Shown one piece after another: positions 24,371-32,052 of a stretch of 33,433 nucleotides of DNA (positions within the stretch are counted from its first letter, which is position 1; each line of letters begins with the position of its first letter). A program made the translations under genes and the position numbers. This DNA comes from Clostridia bacterium (GTDB taxonomy: Bacteria; Bacillota; Clostridia; Christensenellales; Pumilibacteraceae): the NCBI GenBank assembly GCA_900767465.1, contig CAAGAW010000003.1:1-33433 (forward strand). The letters are read 5' to 3'. A model generated the notes under the pieces. That model worked only from the letters and a program-made list of their open reading frames with translations, was not told the DNA's origin and searched no databases.

Positions 24371-26320
24371 ATGGCTAATCATTATAACGCGGGAGACATT
24401 CAGGTTCTCGAAGGTCTGGACGCGGTCCGCGTTCGTCCCGGTATGTACATCGGATCGACGGGAGCGCGCGGGCTTCATCATATTTTATGGGAAATCGTGG
24501 ACAACGGTATGGACGAGGTTGCCAACGGCTACGGCGATACCATACGCGTAACGCTTCACACCGACGGCTCGGCCACGGTCGAGGACAACGGGCGTGGCAT
24601 ACCCGTGGATATTCACCCGCAAATGAAGGTGAGCGGCGTCGAAGTCGTGTTCACCCAACTTCACGCGGGCGGCAAGTTCGACAACAGCAACTATTCGCAT
24701 TCGGGCGGACTTCACGGCGTAGGCGCGTCGGTAACCAACGCGCTTTCCCGCTGGCTCAACGTCGAAGTCTACAAAAACGGCACGACGTACGCAATGAGTT
24801 TCGAGTCTGTCGAACGCGACGGAAAAGTTCACGGCGGAACGGTAAAATCTCATCTTACGGACACGAAAGTCAAAACCAAGCATACCGGCACGAAGATCAC
24901 CTTTATGCCGGACGACCGCATTTTCGAGACGATAAAATTCAACGTCGATACCGTTCGTCGCCGCCTCAAAGAACTCGCGTTCTTAAACCGCGGCGCGCAC
25001 ATCTTTCTTACCGACGAGCGCGTTGCGTTCGGTAACGGCGTGTATACGCAGGAGTTTTATTACGAGGGCGGAATTGCAGACTTCGTGCGCGACCTTAACG
25101 AGACGAAAACGCCGGCGTTTCCGGATCCGATACTGATCGAGGGCGAAGCGAACGGAATTTCGGCGGAGATCGCGCTTCAATACACCGACGCGTACACCGA
25201 AAATATCTTTTCGTACGTCAATAATATCCCGACGACCGAGGGCGGAACGCACGAAACGGGATTCAAAACCGCGCTTACCAAGGTGCTTAACGACTGGGCG
25301 CGCAGACTCGGTATCTTAAAGGACAAGGATCCGAATCTTCTCGGCGACGACTTCCGCGAAGGTCTTACCGCCGTACTGTCGGTAAAAATGCAGCAGGTTC
25401 AGTTCGAGGGGCAGACTAAAACCAAACTCGGCAATACCGAAGCCAAAGTCGCGCTCGACGCGATAGTAAGCGGCGAACTTAACGCTTATCTCGAAAAACA
25501 TCAGGACATAGCCGAAATCGCAGTCAAAAAAGGCGTTCTCGCCGCAAAGGTCCGCGAAGCCGCAAGAAAGGAAAAAGAACTTACCCGCGCCAAGAACAGT
25601 ATCGACAACTTCAATACCGTCGGCAAACTCAAAAGTTGCACGGGCAGAAAGCCGGAAAACAACGAACTTTTCATCGTCGAGGGCGATTCCGCGGGCGGCA
25701 CGTGTTCGCAGGCGAGAAACCGCTCGTTTCAGGCGGTGCTGCCTCTTCGCGGTAAGCCGCTCAACGCCGAGAAAAAGCGTATCGATCAGGTGCTTGCCAA
25801 CGAAGAAATCCGCACGCTTATTTCCGCGCTCGGAGCGGGACTCGGCGAGGACTTCGATATCGACAACCTCAAATATCACAAAGTCGTTATTCTTTCCGAT
25901 GCCGATCAGGACGGATTCCATATCCGCGCGATACTTCTGACGTTCTTCTTCCGCTACATGCGCGAACTCATCAACGCCGGTCACGTGTATATCGGACTTC
26001 CGCCGCTTTACCGTATCACAAAGCGCGATCGTACCGAGTACGTGTACGACGACGTCGCGCTCGAAAAAATGAAAAAGGAAATGGGCAAGGGAGCGGAGAT
26101 CCAGCGTTACAAAGGACTCGGCGAGATGAACGCCGATCAGCTTTGGGACACCACGCTCGACCCCGCGAAGCGCAAAATGGTTCAGGTCACGATCGAGGAC
26201 GCCGCGGAAGCGGAACGACTCGTCAGCGTGCTTATGGGCGACGCCGCCGAACCCCGCCGCAACTATATCACCGAACACGCCAACTTCAATAAGGAAGACT
26301 CCTTCCTTAACATGATTTAA
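24371..26320 (+). CDS. parE: Type IIA DNA topoisomerase subunit B (ParE/GyrB family)
   Basis: This is the ATPase subunit of a type IIA topoisomerase, 649 residues. The GHKL ATP site shows EIVDNGMDE (Glu41, Asn45), EDNGRGIP and GGLHGVGASVTNALS. The transducer domain follows, then the TOPRIM domain with VEGDSAGGTCSQARNRSFQA, LPLRGKPLN and SDADQDGFHIRAILLTFFFRY, and the tail RYKGLGEMNADQLWDTT. The acidic metal ligands Glu and Asp-x-Asp are intact. GyrB and ParE are hard to tell apart here. The adjacent A subunit lacks a clear GyrA box, so I favour topoisomerase IV (ParE). Starts at ATG behind GGAGGAG. Confidence 0.88.
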   Translation: MANHYNAGDIQVLEGLDAVRVRPGMYIGSTGARGLHHILWEIVDNGMDEVANGYGDTIRVTLHTDGSATVEDNGRGIPVDIHPQMKVSGVEVVFTQLHAGGKFDNSNYSHSGGLHGVGASVTNALSRWLNVEVYKNGTTYAMSFESVERDGKVHGGTVKSHLTDTKVKTKHTGTKITFMPDDRIFETIKFNVDTVRRRLKELAFLNRGAHIFLTDERVAFGNGVYTQEFYYEGGIADFVRDLNETKTPAFPDPILIEGEANGISAEIALQYTDAYTENIFSYVNNIPTTEGGTHETGFKTALTKVLNDWARRLGILKDKDPNLLGDDFREGLTAVLSVKMQQVQFEGQTKTKLGNTEAKVALDAIVSGELNAYLEKHQDIAEIAVKKGVLAAKVREAARKEKELTRAKNSIDNFNTVGKLKSCTGRKPENNELFIVEGDSAGGTCSQARNRSFQAVLPLRGKPLNAEKKRIDQVLANEEIRTLISALGAGLGEDFDIDNLKYHKVVILSDADQDGFHIRAILLTFFFRYMRELINAGHVYIGLPPLYRITKRDRTEYVYDDVALEKMKKEMGKGAEIQRYKGLGEMNADQLWDTTLDPAKRKMVQVTIEDAAEAERLVSVLMGDAAEPRRNYITEHANFNKEDSFLNMI

Positions 26321-26330
26321 GGAGAGAGAA

Positions 26331-28766
26331 ATGCAAGACAGAAACGATATCATCGTAAAAACAATGGAAGACGTAATGCACGAGAGTATGATTCCGTACT
26401 CGGAATGCGTTATTCTCGACCGCGCTCTTCCGAGAGTCGAGGACGGACTCAAACCCGTGCAAAGAAGAATCCTGTTCGATATGAACGAACTCGGACTCGC
26501 GCCCGACCGCCCGTACAAAAAATGCGCCCGCGTAGTCGGCGACTGCATGGGTAAATATCACCCGCACGGCGACAGTTCGGTTTATCAGGCTCTCGTCCGT
26601 ATGGCGCAATCGTTCAATATGAGCGCGACGCTCGTCGAGGGGCAGGGTAACTTCGGCGACATCGACGGAAACGGCGCGGCGGCTATGCGTTACACCGAGT
26701 GCCGCCTCACTCCGCTCGCGATGGAAATGCTCCGCGATATGGGTTCGCCGGACGACGAGATCGTGCGCTGGGGGTGCAACTTCGACGACACGCTCAAAGA
26801 GCCGGAAATTCTCCCGAGCCGTTTTCCCAACCTTTTGGTAAACGGCAGCAGCGGTATCGCCGTAGGGCTTGCGACGAATATCCCGACGCATAACCTCGCC
26901 GAGTGTATCGACGGCGCGGTCGCGCTTATCGACAAGCCGCGTATCACGCTTGCCGAAATGATGAAAATAATCAAAGGTCCCGACTTTCCGACGGGCGGAT
27001 ATATCATCGGCAAAGACGAACTCGTCCGCGCTTACGAGACGGGCAGAGGCAAACTGATAGTCCGCGCCAAAACGCACATCGAGGCGGACGGCGACAAGCG
27101 GCTTATCGTCGTGGACGAACTCCCGTATCAGGTCAATAAGTCCACGCTCCTCGAATCGATCCTCAAACTTCGCGAAGAGAAAAAGGGCGTGCTTATGGGT
27201 ATAAGCGACATCGCCGACGAATCCGACCGCAACGGTATCCGCGCGGTTATCAAAGTCAAAAAGGACGCCGATCCGCACGCGATCTTAAAGCAGCTTTTCA
27301 AGTCCACCAACCTTTCCACGTCTTTCGGCGTAAACATGGTCGCTATCGCCGAAGGCAAGCCGAAAACGCTCGGACTTCTGGAAATCCTCCGCTATTACGT
27401 GGATTATCAGCGTTCGTTCATCGTCAAGCGTACCAAATGCGAACTTGACGCATGCCGTCGCCGCGAGCATATCCTCGAAGGTCTCGTGATTGCCGTACGC
27501 AATATCGACGAGGTCGTAAAAATCATCAAAAATTCGCAGTCCACCACCGAAGCGCGCGAAAATCTGCGTTCGCGTTTCTCGCTTTCGCAAATTCAGGCGG
27601 ACGCGATTCTCGATTTGCGTCTGGCGCGTCTTACCCACCTCGAAGTGTATAAACTCGAAAAAGAACTCGCGCAACTCCGCGACCGTATCGCCGAGCTTCT
27701 CGCGATTCTCGCTTCCAAACAAAAACAAATGGAAGTCGTCAAAAACGAAATGCTTGCGATCAAGCGCAATTTCAAATCGCCGCGCCGCTCGGTAATTCTC
27801 GCCGACGACAAGGACTACAAAGTGGACGACAAAACAGCCGCTCGCCAGCCGGTAGACAGTTGCGTCGTCTGCTGCAACGTTCTCGGTCAGCTTAAACGTA
27901 TGACCGTCCGCTCGTTCGGTATGAGCGCGCGTTGCTTCGGCGATCGTACCACCGCAAACGAAATCTGCGATTCGATCGTAAACGCAAGCGGGATCGAATG
28001 CGTTATGTGCTTTACCTCCGCGGGCAATTGCTACAAAATCGACGTTGCCGACGTTCCCGAAGCGCGCTGGGGAGAAAAAGGCGCGCCATTCAAAAAGATT
28101 TGTCCCGAAGCGGGCGAAAACGAAAAAATTCTGTATATCCTCCCGCTCGGCGAAAAAATGCCAAAGGGCAACGTGCTGTTTTATACCGCGCAGGGTATGG
28201 TAAAAAAGACCGCGTGGAGCGAGTACAACGTCGCGAAATCGTCCTTTCAGGCAATCAAACTCCGCGACGGCGACCGCGTTATCGGTATCGAAACCGAAAC
28301 GGCGGAACGTACGCTTCTGTTTGTCAGCCGCGACGGTATGTGCCTTAACGCCGATATGAACGATATTCCCGCGCAGGGCAGAGTTTCGGGCGGCGTAAAG
28401 GGCATCAACCTCCGCGAGGGGGACGAATGTACGTTCACCGGTCAGGTTTCCGACGCCGGCGAAATCGTCGTAGTTACCGACAAAGCGTGCGCAAAGCGCG
28501 TGCTTATCGCCGACGTAGACGTTATGGCTCGTTACCGCAAGGGCGTAAAAGTCGTCGATCTCAAAGGGACCAACGGCAATTCGGTCGTTTTCGCAAGTTA
28601 CGTAACCGAACCTTACGACATCGTAATCAAAGTGGACGACGATTACCTGTCCTGCTTTAATACCGAGGCTTTGCGGATCGAATCCCGTTCGAGTACCGGC
28701 AAGCCGCTCGTAAAAGGCAAAGTTCACGTCGAGGACGTCTATATCTACAAAACCGAAATGGCGTAA
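26331..28766 (+). CDS. parC: Type IIA DNA topoisomerase subunit A (ParC/GyrA family)
   Basis: This is the DNA cleavage/ligation subunit, 811 residues, starting 10 bases after parE (AAGGAGAGAG ribosome binding site). The winged-helix domain carries KYHPHGDSSVYQALVRMAQ, and AAAMRYTE holds catalytic Tyr121. A coiled-coil region (about 420-480, LRLARLTHLEVYKLEKELAQ) precedes a beta-pinwheel C-terminal domain with GRVSGGVKGINLREGD and similar blade repeats. A canonical GyrA box (QRRGGKG) is not seen, which favours ParC. The quinolone-determining region has Ser82 but Gln86 where Asp or Glu is usual (see findings). Confidence 0.88.
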   Translation: MQDRNDIIVKTMEDVMHESMIPYSECVILDRALPRVEDGLKPVQRRILFDMNELGLAPDRPYKKCARVVGDCMGKYHPHGDSSVYQALVRMAQSFNMSATLVEGQGNFGDIDGNGAAAMRYTECRLTPLAMEMLRDMGSPDDEIVRWGCNFDDTLKEPEILPSRFPNLLVNGSSGIAVGLATNIPTHNLAECIDGAVALIDKPRITLAEMMKIIKGPDFPTGGYIIGKDELVRAYETGRGKLIVRAKTHIEADGDKRLIVVDELPYQVNKSTLLESILKLREEKKGVLMGISDIADESDRNGIRAVIKVKKDADPHAILKQLFKSTNLSTSFGVNMVAIAEGKPKTLGLLEILRYYVDYQRSFIVKRTKCELDACRRREHILEGLVIAVRNIDEVVKIIKNSQSTTEARENLRSRFSLSQIQADAILDLRLARLTHLEVYKLEKELAQLRDRIAELLAILASKQKQMEVVKNEMLAIKRNFKSPRRSVILADDKDYKVDDKTAARQPVDSCVVCCNVLGQLKRMTVRSFGMSARCFGDRTTANEICDSIVNASGIECVMCFTSAGNCYKIDVADVPEARWGEKGAPFKKICPEAGENEKILYILPLGEKMPKGNVLFYTAQGMVKKTAWSEYNVAKSSFQAIKLRDGDRVIGIETETAERTLLFVSRDGMCLNADMNDIPAQGRVSGGVKGINLREGDECTFTGQVSDAGEIVVVTDKACAKRVLIADVDVMARYRKGVKVVDLKGTNGNSVVFASYVTEPYDIVIKVDDDYLSCFNTEALRIESRSSTGKPLVKGKVHVEDVYIYKTEMA

Positions 28767-28807
28767 ACAACGCTCAACGCCTCGTTTCAAACGGAATAAC
28801 TAAGAAA

Positions 28808-28962
28808 AAGCCTTCCCCCTCGGGGGCGCGACGCGGCGGTGCGAAGCACCGTAAAAACAGTCCACAGGCGACTGTTTTTAGCCAAAGCGGCGAAGTAGCT
28901 ATGCTACGAGCCGGGAGGTGGCACGAGTACGAGCGAAGCGAGCCGAATGCCGGATGAGGGGA
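28808..28962 (+). repeat. Interrupted copy of the CCTTCCCCC intergenic repeat
   Basis: The ends match the repeat at 61-127: AAGCCTTCCCCCTCGGGGG at the left and GAGGTGGCACGAG ... GGATGAGGGGA at the right. Between them lie about 85 extra bases that contain three small hairpins: GGTGCGAAGCACC, AAAAACAGTC/GACTGTTTTT and GTAGC/GCTAC. The stretch 28767-29004 holds this element and no gene. Confidence 0.6.
28853..28879 (+). terminator. Terminator-like hairpin after parC
   Basis: AAAAACAGTC (28853-28862) and GACTGTTTTT (28870-28879) form a perfect 10-bp stem with a 7-base loop. It ends in five Ts inside the stem and lies about 90 bases past the parC stop, within the repeat. Confidence 0.55.
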
Positions 28963-29004
28963 AACGACCTTAAAAAATTAAAGCATAAACAACGGAAAAC
29001 TACT

Positions 29005-30552
29005 ATGAGCATACTGAAAATTAACGGATTGAGTCATAACTACGACGGCAAAGTGCTGTTCAAGAACGCGGATCTCACGATAAACAACGGCGAACACGTC
29101 GGCATCGTGGGACTTAACGGCGCGGGCAAATCCACTTTCATCAATATTATCGCGCACAACGTTTCGCAGGACGAGGGCGAGGTGATCTGGCTTAACGGCA
29201 TACGTTACGGCTATCTCGATCAGCACGCCGACATCGACCGCACGCAAACGGTTATGGAATACCTGCAAACGGCGTTCACTCGGCTTTACGACCTCGACGC
29301 GAAACTTCAGAAACTCTACGAAGAAATGGGTTCGGTATCGGACGAGAAAGAACTCGACCGTATGATAACGCGCTCTAACCGTATGCTCGAAGAACTCACT
29401 ACCGCCGGGTTTTACGATCTCGACGCGCAGATCAAAAAGGTTGCTAACGGACTCGGCGTAAACGCGTTCGGGTACGATACGGTTATCGGTACGCTTTCGG
29501 GCGGACAACGTGCCAAACTCATGCTCAGCAAACTGATTCTCGAAGACCTCGACGTCATGCTTTTAGACGAGCCGACGAACTTTCTCGACGTCGAGCATAT
29601 CGACTGGCTCACGAAATATCTCAATTCGCTCGACAAAACGTTTATGGTTATTTCGCACGACACCGATTTTCTTAACGGCGTGTGCAAGTACGTCGTCAGT
29701 ATCGAAAACGGCTCGATCCGCAAATACACCGGTAATTACGATCAGTTCCTCGTCGCGCACGAAATGGCGGTAAAACAGTACGCCGAGGACTATAACCGTC
29801 AGCAAGCCGAGATCAAAAAAATGCAGGACTATATCGACCGCAACAAGGCTCGCGCCGCAACGGCGGGTATGGCGAACAGCCGTAAGAAAATGCTCGACCG
29901 CATAGAGGTTATGGAAAAGCCGACCGCCGCGCTCGAAGCGCATTTCGACTTTCCGTGCGTGCTGCTCAACACCAAAGATATGCTTAACGTGCGCGATCTC
30001 GAAGTGGGGTACGATCACGTCTTGCTCCCGCCCATCAACTTCAATATGCGCGGCAATACGAAACTGTGGGTCAGAGGTGCGAACGGTATCGGAAAAAGTA
30101 CCATGCTCAAAACGCTTATGGGCGTTATTCCGCGGCTGGGCGGCGATTATCGCTTTCATATCGCGGCTAAGCCGGCGTATCTCGAACAGGATCCCGAATT
30201 CCGCAACAAGGCAATGACGCCGTACGACTATATTTCGGATTGCTTTCCGCGTATGGGCGCAAAGGAAATCCGCACGCAATTGTCGCGCGTCGGAATCCGC
30301 GGCGAAATGGCTCTTCGTCATATCTCGGACATGAGCGGAGGCGAGCAGGTACGTATCCGCGTGCTTACGATTATGAACGTAACGTCGAATATGCTTATTC
30401 TCGACGAGCCGACTAACCATCTCGACGTAAACGCAAAGCGCGTTCTTACCGAAGCGTTGCAGAAATACGAAGGCGCGATACTGCTGGTCAGCCACGAAAA
30501 ACAGTTTGCCGAAGCCGTGTGCGACGAAGTTCTCGCGCTTAAAGAGTTATAA
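29005..30552 (+). CDS. ABC-F family ATPase
   Basis: A 515-residue soluble protein with two ABC ATPase domains and no membrane segment. The first has Walker A GLNGAGKST (36-44), LSGGQRAKL and VMLLDEPTNFLD. An ABC-F linker follows, rich in charged residues (QQAEIKKMQDYIDRNKARAA). The second has GANGIGKST, MSGGEQVRI and MLILDEPTNHLD. ABC-F proteins bind the ribosomal E site and relieve stalling, or in some branches confer antibiotic protection. The overall pattern resembles the housekeeping YbiT/YkpA type rather than a resistance type, but this is a judgement by eye. I place the start at ATG 29005 (MSILKINGLSHNY); the ribosome binding site (ACGGAAA) is weak. Confidence 0.9.
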   Translation: MSILKINGLSHNYDGKVLFKNADLTINNGEHVGIVGLNGAGKSTFINIIAHNVSQDEGEVIWLNGIRYGYLDQHADIDRTQTVMEYLQTAFTRLYDLDAKLQKLYEEMGSVSDEKELDRMITRSNRMLEELTTAGFYDLDAQIKKVANGLGVNAFGYDTVIGTLSGGQRAKLMLSKLILEDLDVMLLDEPTNFLDVEHIDWLTKYLNSLDKTFMVISHDTDFLNGVCKYVVSIENGSIRKYTGNYDQFLVAHEMAVKQYAEDYNRQQAEIKKMQDYIDRNKARAATAGMANSRKKMLDRIEVMEKPTAALEAHFDFPCVLLNTKDMLNVRDLEVGYDHVLLPPINFNMRGNTKLWVRGANGIGKSTMLKTLMGVIPRLGGDYRFHIAAKPAYLEQDPEFRNKAMTPYDYISDCFPRMGAKEIRTQLSRVGIRGEMALRHISDMSGGEQVRIRVLTIMNVTSNMLILDEPTNHLDVNAKRVLTEALQKYEGAILLVSHEKQFAEAVCDEVLALKEL

Positions 30553-30583
30553 AAACGATTATACGTATGCGCGTTTTTGCGAC
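30551..30583 (+). repeat. Palindrome-family copy at the end of the ABC-F gene
   Basis: AAAAACGATTATACGTATGC followed by GCGTTTTTGCGAC matches the reverse complement of the palindrome at 450-487. It begins on the ABC-F stop codon and has a TTTTT run, so it may double as the gene's terminator. A second inverted repeat, CGTCGGTTT (30599-30607) and AAACCGACG (30630-30638), follows before the pnuC promoter. Confidence 0.6.
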
Positions 30584-30659
30584 ATAGCGTCGTAATAACG
30601 TCGGTTTTCGGTTAACGTTCGCGCCGCGTAAACCGACGGAAAATCGATCGCGATTTCGC

Positions 30660-30688
30660 TTGACGATGCGTCGCCGTTATGTTATAAT
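30660..30688 (+). promoter_or_regulatory. Near-consensus sigma-A promoter of pnuC
   Basis: TTGACG (30660-30665) and TATAAT (30683-30688) are 17 bases apart. Transcription would begin near 30695, leaving a leader of about 107 bases before the pnuC start. Confidence 0.9.
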
Positions 30689-30700
30689 CTGTACGAAACA

Positions 30701-30787
30701 GGTGTTCTGCCGCAGGGCAGAAAAAATGCCAAGGCACCCGTAAGATGCGTCGTCAGGTCTTTGAATACGCGTCGGAGGGTGCTTTTT
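30701..30787 (+). promoter_or_regulatory. Structured pnuC leader RNA, candidate riboswitch or attenuator
   Basis: The leader contains a perfect hairpin TTCTGCC-GCAG-GGCAGAA (30705-30722), with GGTG (30701-30704) directly before it able to pair with CACC (30735-30738). The same CACC lies in GCACCC (30734-30739), which can instead pair with GGGTGC (30777-30782). That arm is followed by TTTTTC, giving a terminator-like stem with an inner ATGCGT/ACGCGT helix. The two structures exclude each other. The uptake gene immediately downstream suggests ligand control, perhaps by an NAD-related compound. I could not match it to a riboswitch class I know. Confidence 0.6.
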
Positions 30788-30801
30788 CAAAGGAGAAAAC
30801 C

Positions 30802-31521
30802 ATGCGAAAGAAACGATATTTTACCGCCGCGGAAATTATGATCTGGCTCGTATCGGTAAGCGTAATCGTTGTAACGTTCTTAATTTTCGACCGAAGCAAT
30901 TACCTCTCGCTGTTCGGTTCTCTCGTGGGGGTAACGGCGATAATTTTTTGCGCGAAAGGTAACCCGATCGGACAAATTATGATGCTCTGTTTCGCCGTGT
31001 TCTACGGAATTATATCGATCTCGTTCCGTTACTACGGCGAAATGATAACCTATCTCGGAATGTCCGCGCCTATGGCGGTGTTTTCGCTTATATCGTGGGT
31101 TCGGCATCCGTACTCTAAAAGCGAAGTAAGGGTAAGCGTCCTCCGTGCCCGCGACGTCGTTTTGCTTGCGATTCTCGATACGGCGGTAACGATAGCGTTC
31201 TATTTTATCCTTCGCGCGCTCGGCAACGCAAACTTGATAGTCAGCACGATCTCGGTAACTACGAGTTTCGCCGCGGTGTACCTCACCGCCCGCCGCAGTC
31301 CGTTTTACGCGCTTGCATACGCGCTTAACGACGTCGTTCTTATAATTTTGTGGACGATGGCGACTATTGCGAATCCCGCGTACGTTTCCACGCTCGCGTG
31401 CTTTATCGTGTTTCTTGCCAACGACATTTACGGCTTTATCAATTGGCGCAGAATGCATCGCCGCCAACTCGCCGCCGAAGCGGTCACGCCTGAAAAGGTT
31501 GCCATCGAAAACGAAGAATAA
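30802..31521 (+). CDS. pnuC: PnuC-family nicotinamide riboside/NMN transporter
   Basis: A 239-residue membrane protein with about seven helices and the PnuC family pattern: SLFGSLVGVTAIIFCAKGNP near residues 40-60, then GQIMMLCFAVFYGIISISFRYYGE, and near the end LNDVVLIILWTMA and LANDIYGFINW. Members carry nicotinamide riboside (or, in other branches, thiamine or riboflavin) by facilitated diffusion driven by intracellular phosphorylation. The absence of a TPP or FMN riboswitch favours nicotinamide riboside. The start is ATG 30802 behind AAAGGAG; the open frame upstream is the leader RNA. The gene has its own promoter and is followed by a terminator. No NadR or kinase is adjacent. Confidence 0.9.
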   Translation: MRKKRYFTAAEIMIWLVSVSVIVVTFLIFDRSNYLSLFGSLVGVTAIIFCAKGNPIGQIMMLCFAVFYGIISISFRYYGEMITYLGMSAPMAVFSLISWVRHPYSKSEVRVSVLRARDVVLLAILDTAVTIAFYFILRALGNANLIVSTISVTTSFAAVYLTARRSPFYALAYALNDVVLIILWTMATIANPAYVSTLACFIVFLANDIYGFINWRRMHRRQLAAEAVTPEKVAIENEE

Positions 31522-31615
31522 CCGGCGTTTTCGCCGCAAGATTATAATAAGAAACTCCGCAACCGGAATATAATCGAAACCGGAAACGAAAACAAGTAAA
31601 AACAAAAACGCTCAA

Positions 31616-31656
31616 AGCCGTACGGTGTCACGATATTAGTCCGTGCGACTTTTTCT
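31616..31656 (+). terminator. Terminator after pnuC
   Basis: AGCCGTACGG and CCGTGCGACT pair with one mismatch and one G-U across a 15-base loop, followed by TTTTTCT. It lies about 95 bases past the pnuC stop. Confidence 0.65.
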
Positions 31657-31745
31657 ATTATTTTTTTAATCTGCGAAAATAGATTATGACAGACTAAAAA
31701 AATAAAAAATATTTTTTCGGGTTTTATGAAAATTAGCGAAAAAAC

Positions 31746-31773
31746 TTGACGGGGGGGGTAAAAGTGTTAAAAT
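31746..31773 (+). promoter_or_regulatory. Promoter-like site with a G8 tract in its spacer
   Basis: TTGACG (31746-31751) and TAAAAT (31768-31773) are 16 bases apart, and the spacer begins with an unbroken run of G (31751-31758, counting the last base of the -35). No protein gene starts soon after; the 24-codon frame at 31786-31860 lacks a ribosome binding site. It may drive a long leader for the XRE gene or an unrecognised RNA. Confidence 0.5.
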
Positions 31774-31893
31774 ATTTGTGAAAATATGAATATATACCGA
31801 TATGGCGTGCCGACGAGGCTTTCGGAACTCACGGAGAAAAGACGGATAAAAAGGCTTTAGTAAAACGCGATTTGCGCGAAAAATACGCGTTTC

Positions 31894-31936
31894 GTAAAAT
31901 TCAACTAACCGTTTAGTAAATTCAACCGACGGTCGA
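31894..31936 (+). repeat. Tandem 21-22-bp direct repeat upstream of the XRE gene
   Basis: GTAAAATTCAACTAACCG plus TTTA (31894-31915) is followed directly by GTAAATTCAACCGACGG plus TCGA (31916-31936). The two units share GTAAA-TTCAAC and CCG/CGG cores. They end about 12 bases before the -35 of the XRE promoter, a usual place for a regulator's binding sites. A 7-bp hairpin (AAACGCG/CGCGTTT, 31863-31892) precedes them. I see no gene in 31657-31947. Confidence 0.45.
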
Positions 31937-31947
31937 GTGAAAACGTT

Positions 31948-31975
31948 TTGCGTCCGCTTTTCAAAGTAGTACAAT
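31948..31975 (+). promoter_or_regulatory. Promoter of the XRE-family gene
   Basis: TTGCGT (31948-31953) and TACAAT (31970-31975) are 16 bases apart. The leader of about 70 bases contains a GC-rich inverted segment (CGACG ... CGTCG around GGTACGGTACC) before AAAAAGGAG and the ATG at 32053. Confidence 0.65.
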
Positions 31976-32052
31976 TATATCGGGGCGACGAAGCCGGTAC
32001 GGTACCGCTCGGAACGTCGTCGTACTACGCAAACAAGAAAAAGGAGAACAAA

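Noticed and set aside
24371..28766. Naming the topoisomerase pair gyrB/gyrA
   Set aside because: No canonical GyrA box is visible and the B subunit has ParE-like features. Without the genome's other pair the choice stays tentative, so ParE/ParC was preferred, not asserted.
30701..30787. TPP riboswitch upstream of pnuC (as for PnuT thiamine transporters)
   Set aside because: The conserved CTGAGA and ACCTGAT elements are absent.
31786..31860. 24-codon frame after the G8 promoter
   Set aside because: No ribosome binding site and no recognisable sequence; more likely untranslated leader.
31684..31974. 96-codon minus-strand frame in the XRE upstream region
   Set aside because: Its translation reflects the AT-rich promoter region (Phe/Lys/Arg-rich), it covers two plus-strand promoters and has no ribosome binding site.
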